NCBI RefSeq assembly: GCF_902459555.1
Contig: NZ_CABPSM010000005.1
Location: 248,001 to 312,000 of the forward strand
Length of the DNA stretch: 64,000 nucleotides
Direction: 5' to 3'
Origin: Pandoraea horticolens
Lineage (GTDB): Bacteria; Pseudomonadota; Gammaproteobacteria; Burkholderiales; Burkholderiaceae
Part shown: positions 62,061 through 64,000 of the stretch, one piece after another
How positions within the stretch are numbered: position 1 is the stretch's first letter
Layout: every line of letters starts with the position of its first letter
The notes under the pieces: model-generated
Told to the model about the DNA's origin: nothing
The model's database searches: none
Seen by the model: only the letters and a program-made list of their open reading frames with translations
Position numbers and translations under genes: made by a program

Positions 62061-62631
62061 TTACCGATACATGCCAAAACGCTGTGCAATGACATCGAGC
62101 AACACTTCGGTCCCCCGCACCAGTTGGTCGTCGTCGGTGTGCTCGCGCGGGTTATGGCTGATCCCGCCACGGCTAGGCACGAAGATCATCGCCGCAGGGG
62201 CGATGCGCGCGATCATCTGCGCGTCGTGACCCGCGCCCGATGTCATACGCTTGTACGAGAGACCACGACGCTTCGCGCTCGCCTCGATGACGTCTGCCAA
62301 CTCCGCGTTGAAGACCACCGGCGTGAACCAGCGATCCCATCATGTCGGGATGAAAGCGGGCGCCTTCCTCGTTGGTGAACGCCGCCACGGTGATCGGGCG
62401 CGACGGAAGCGTGCCGAAGATATTGCCGATGCGATCGATCTGCACATCGAGATCGAGTTCTCGCATCCATGCAACGACCTGATCGCGACCGGCCTTCTCG
62501 GCATCGGTGAGGGCGACGCGGGTGCGTCCGCCAGCGACGGGGTCGGCGCCGATCTCGCCCAGTTCGCGCAGTTGTCGCAGCAGAACCGGGCCATTCAGAT
62601 GGAGGACAGCAGAGGCTTTCGTTTCGGACAT
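62061..62631 (-). pseudogene. M20 hydrolase (hydantoinase/allantoate amidohydrolase type) with internal deletion and frameshift
   Basis: The first 100 residues read normally (NGPVLLRQLRELGEIGADPVAGGRTRVALTDAE, DRIGNIFGTL, FTNEEGARFHPDMMGSL). The frame then turns to nonsense, while another phase carries the C-terminal end (VFNAELADVIEASAKRRG, TSGAGHDAQMIARIAPAAMIFVPSRGGISHN, to FGMYR). The joint lies near 62310-62335. About half of a roughly 410-residue enzyme, including the dimerisation domain and part of the metal site, is missing. It would have acted on N-carbamoyl or ureido amino acids and shares a strand with dpaL. Confidence 0.88.
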
Positions 62632-62718
62632 GAGTCAGTCGTGTTGGCAGGGATATCCGGGCGGGCGTCAAATGTCGCCACCTTCGAGGGTTGCCGCTAG
62701 CGGAGTATCGTCGGACAG

Positions 62719-62735
62719 CCTGAATAATATTCCGG
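62719..62735. promoter_or_regulatory. Lrp-type palindrome CC-T-GAATAATATTC-C-GG
   Basis: A perfect 11-bp core (62722-62732) extended to 15 of 17 symmetric bases, 57 bp before the Lrp-family start and in the divergent gap with the M20/dpaL genes. A/T-centred dyads of this kind are common Lrp/AsnC sites. Confidence 0.55.
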
Positions 62736-62791
62736 AGCGCGCGTAGGATTAGCGCATTTTTTGCGTCCGAATCGAACTTTTATTGCGCACG

Positions 62792-63265
62792 ATGAGCCTC
62801 GACAGTTACGACATCGCCCTGCTCGCGGCGATTCAGCAAGACGCGACGACACCCCAGCATGCGCTCGGAGCGCAGGTCAATCTGTCGTCTGCCGCGGTGA
62901 ACCGGCGGCTGAAGAAGCTCGCCGACGAAGGTGTGACGCGCAAGACCATCGCGCTGGTCGATCCGGCGAGCGTCGGCTACCCGCTCACGATCGTCACCGA
63001 AGTCGAAGTCGAGAACGAGCGGCTCGACCTGCTCGACGCCATGAAGCGCAGCTTTCTGGCGTGTCCGCAAGTGCAGCAGTGCTATTACGTCGCGGGGGAA
63101 TGCGACTTCGTCGTCATCATGGTCGTGCAGAACATGGCCCAGTACACCGCACTCACGCGCGCCCTCTTCTTCGAGAGCAACAACGTCAAGCGCTTCAAGA
63201 CACTCGTCTCGATGAGCAACGTGAAGGTGGGGTTGGAGGTACCGCTGGACGCCGCCGTGGCGTGA
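62792..63265 (+). CDS. Lrp/AsnC-family regulator
   Basis: 157 residues from ATG 62792 (TTG 62783 is an in-frame alternative). The helix-turn-helix is at LDSYDIALLAAIQQDATTPQHALGAQVNLSSAAVNRRLKKLADEG; the RAM ligand domain follows (VTEVEVENERLDLLDAMKRSFLACPQVQQCYYVAGECDFVVIMVV). It is divergent from the M20/dpaL group and likely controls it in response to an amino acid. Confidence 0.92.
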   Translation: MSLDSYDIALLAAIQQDATTPQHALGAQVNLSSAAVNRRLKKLADEGVTRKTIALVDPASVGYPLTIVTEVEVENERLDLLDAMKRSFLACPQVQQCYYVAGECDFVVIMVVQNMAQYTALTRALFFESNNVKRFKTLVSMSNVKVGLEVPLDAAVA

Positions 63266-63266
63266 C

Positions 63267-63284
63267 GCCTGCGATTACGCAGGC
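63267..63284 (+). terminator. Hairpin after the Lrp-type gene
   Basis: GCCTGCG-ATTA-CGCAGGC begins two bases after the stop. The following TATGTTG is only weakly T-rich. Confidence 0.5.
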
Positions 63285-63341
63285 TATGTTGAATGTGTCG
63301 ATTCCTCGCCCCTATCGGTCGGATTGTGCTGTTCTGACGAA

Positions 63342-63998
63342 TCACTCGCGAGCGCTCGGAGATATTTCGTCTCGCAGCAGATCGAGGTACGCGCGCATCG
63401 TCGCGATGCGTTGCTCACCGATACGTTGGGCCTTCGATGTCGCCAGGCCGTCGGTCAGACGAAGCAGCTTGGTTTCGAAATGGTCGAGTGCGAAGCGGCG
63501 GTCGTCGAGGCTGCGGTTTGCCGCAAACGGATCAAACGGATCGTATAGCCGCGAGCCGGTGCGACCGGCGACATAGAACGTCCGCGCGATGCCGATGGCG
63601 CCGATCGCGTCGAGGCGATCCGCGTCGCGCAGCACGCAGGCCTCGCGCGACTGAGGCGCGACACCTGCCGAAAAGCTATGCGCTTCGATGACGTGCGCCG
63701 TTGCGGCGATCCGCTCGGCAGTCCATCCAAGCGTGCGCAGAACGCCGCTCGCCCTCTGCGCCGAGAGCCGCGATGCCTGAGCACGGCGCGGGTCCGTCTT
63801 TTCGACCGGAACGCAATCGTGCAGCAGCGTCGCCACGGCCAGCATCTCCAGATCGACGAAAGACTCGTCGGCCGCGATCTCCGTCACAAGCCGCCACACA
63901 CGAATCAAATGCGACCAGTCATGCGATCCGTCTTCACGAACGTCGTTACCCTCGCGCGCATCCGCCTTTGCCGATGGCGCGTCCAATGTGTCGAGCAC
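63342..63998 (-). CDS. HD-domain phosphohydrolase (YedJ-like), possibly 5' partial
   Basis: At least 218 residues; the GTG at 63998 touches the window edge, so the start may lie outside. HD-domain residues are visible in HDWSHLIRVWRLV, LLHDCVPVEKTDPRRAQASRLSAQRA and LRDADRLDAIGAIGIARTFYVAGR. The order matches YedJ-type nucleotide phosphohydrolases. It converges with the Lrp gene. Confidence 0.87.
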   Translation of the reverse strand: MLDTLDAPSAKADAREGNDVREDGSHDWSHLIRVWRLVTEIAADESFVDLEMLAVATLLHDCVPVEKTDPRRAQASRLSAQRASGVLRTLGWTAERIAATAHVIEAHSFSAGVAPQSREACVLRDADRLDAIGAIGIARTFYVAGRTGSRLYDPFDPFAANRSLDDRRFALDHFETKLLRLTDGLATSKAQRIGEQRIATMRAYLDLLRDEISPSARE

Positions 63999-64000
63999 GG

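Noticed and set aside
1-64000. CRISPR arrays, tRNA or rRNA genes, phage integrases, transposases
   Set aside because: No regularly spaced repeats, cloverleaf-like genes, attachment-site duplications or recombinase motifs were found on reading either strand.

Overview
The window is about 64% G+C with dense, mostly non-overlapping genes. It resembles a beta-proteobacterium of the Burkholderiaceae, most likely Pandoraea or a close relative. This is inferred from the Burkholderia-type CdiA modules, the porin, the gentisate and AAHS aromatic-acid genes, the KgtP/RuvA/YfcF protein sequences and the many LysR regulators. Nothing in the window fixes the genus.

Layout. 1-5250 is the 3' end of a contact-dependent growth inhibition (CDI) locus: the end of a large CdiA-like exoprotein with its toxin tip and a small membrane immunity protein, then a displaced second toxin/immunity cassette that repeats almost 1 kb of the first, then a decayed third cassette. 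5253-9505 holds two LysR regulators, a secreted HbpS/GlcG-like protein and a drug-type exporter, with a clear LysR operator at 7136-7150. 9658-21188 is a same-strand operon joining a peptide/opine-type ABC importer (Tat-exported binding protein, two permeases, fused double ATPase) to a VOC enzyme, a DUF2817 zinc carboxypeptidase-like protein, a quinone-oxidoreductase-like enzyme, a PaaI-type thioesterase, an acyl-CoA ligase and an SDR; its substrate is unknown. 21216-22899 is a hydroxyacid dehydrogenase/GntR pair, followed by alpha-ketoglutarate permease, a TipA-type MerR regulator, a LysR regulator and an isolated ruvA.

27639-34108 is a complete gentisate route from 3-hydroxybenzoate: divergent LysR, gentisate dioxygenase, fumarylpyruvate hydrolase, maleylpyruvate isomerase, 6-hydroxylase and transporter, closed by a strong terminator. 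35306-39134 is a decaying region: a zinc-ribbon protein, a Ku gene that has lost most of its core by two in-frame deletions but still sits 8 bp before an intact ligD, and a RelB/DinJ-type antitoxin also internally deleted and followed by a toxin-gene stub. 39134-41558 is an AraC regulator and an aldo/keto reductase separated by a region with four copies of an 8-bp inverted motif. 41691-47281 is a minus-strand aromatic module (LysR, extradiol dioxygenase, class II aldolase-type decarboxylase, AAHS transporter, porin).

47426-51873 holds a LysR/yfcF pair, a small membrane protein, an ilvE-type aminotransferase and a YitT protein. 51900-57025 carries the lower lysine pathway through 2-aminoadipate and 2-oxoadipate (DUF1338 2-oxoadipate dioxygenase, AmaB-type dehydrogenase, aminotransferase) with a divergent LysR. 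57134-59570 is a 2-hydroxymuconate-semialdehyde-dehydrogenase-like gene with a divergent GntR. 59587-63265 is an amino-acid scavenging group (M20 amidohydrolase, diaminopropionate ammonia-lyase, a wrecked M20 hydrolase) under a divergent Lrp-type regulator. An HD phosphohydrolase closes the window.

The most notable observations are the CDI cassette array with uncharacterised toxin tips and two-helix immunity proteins, the doubly deleted Ku beside intact LigD, the repeated internal-deletion scars (ku, relB-like, M20 hydrolase), and the 11-kb importer/acyl-CoA operon of unknown substrate. I saw no rRNA, tRNA, CRISPR array, transposase or replication origin.
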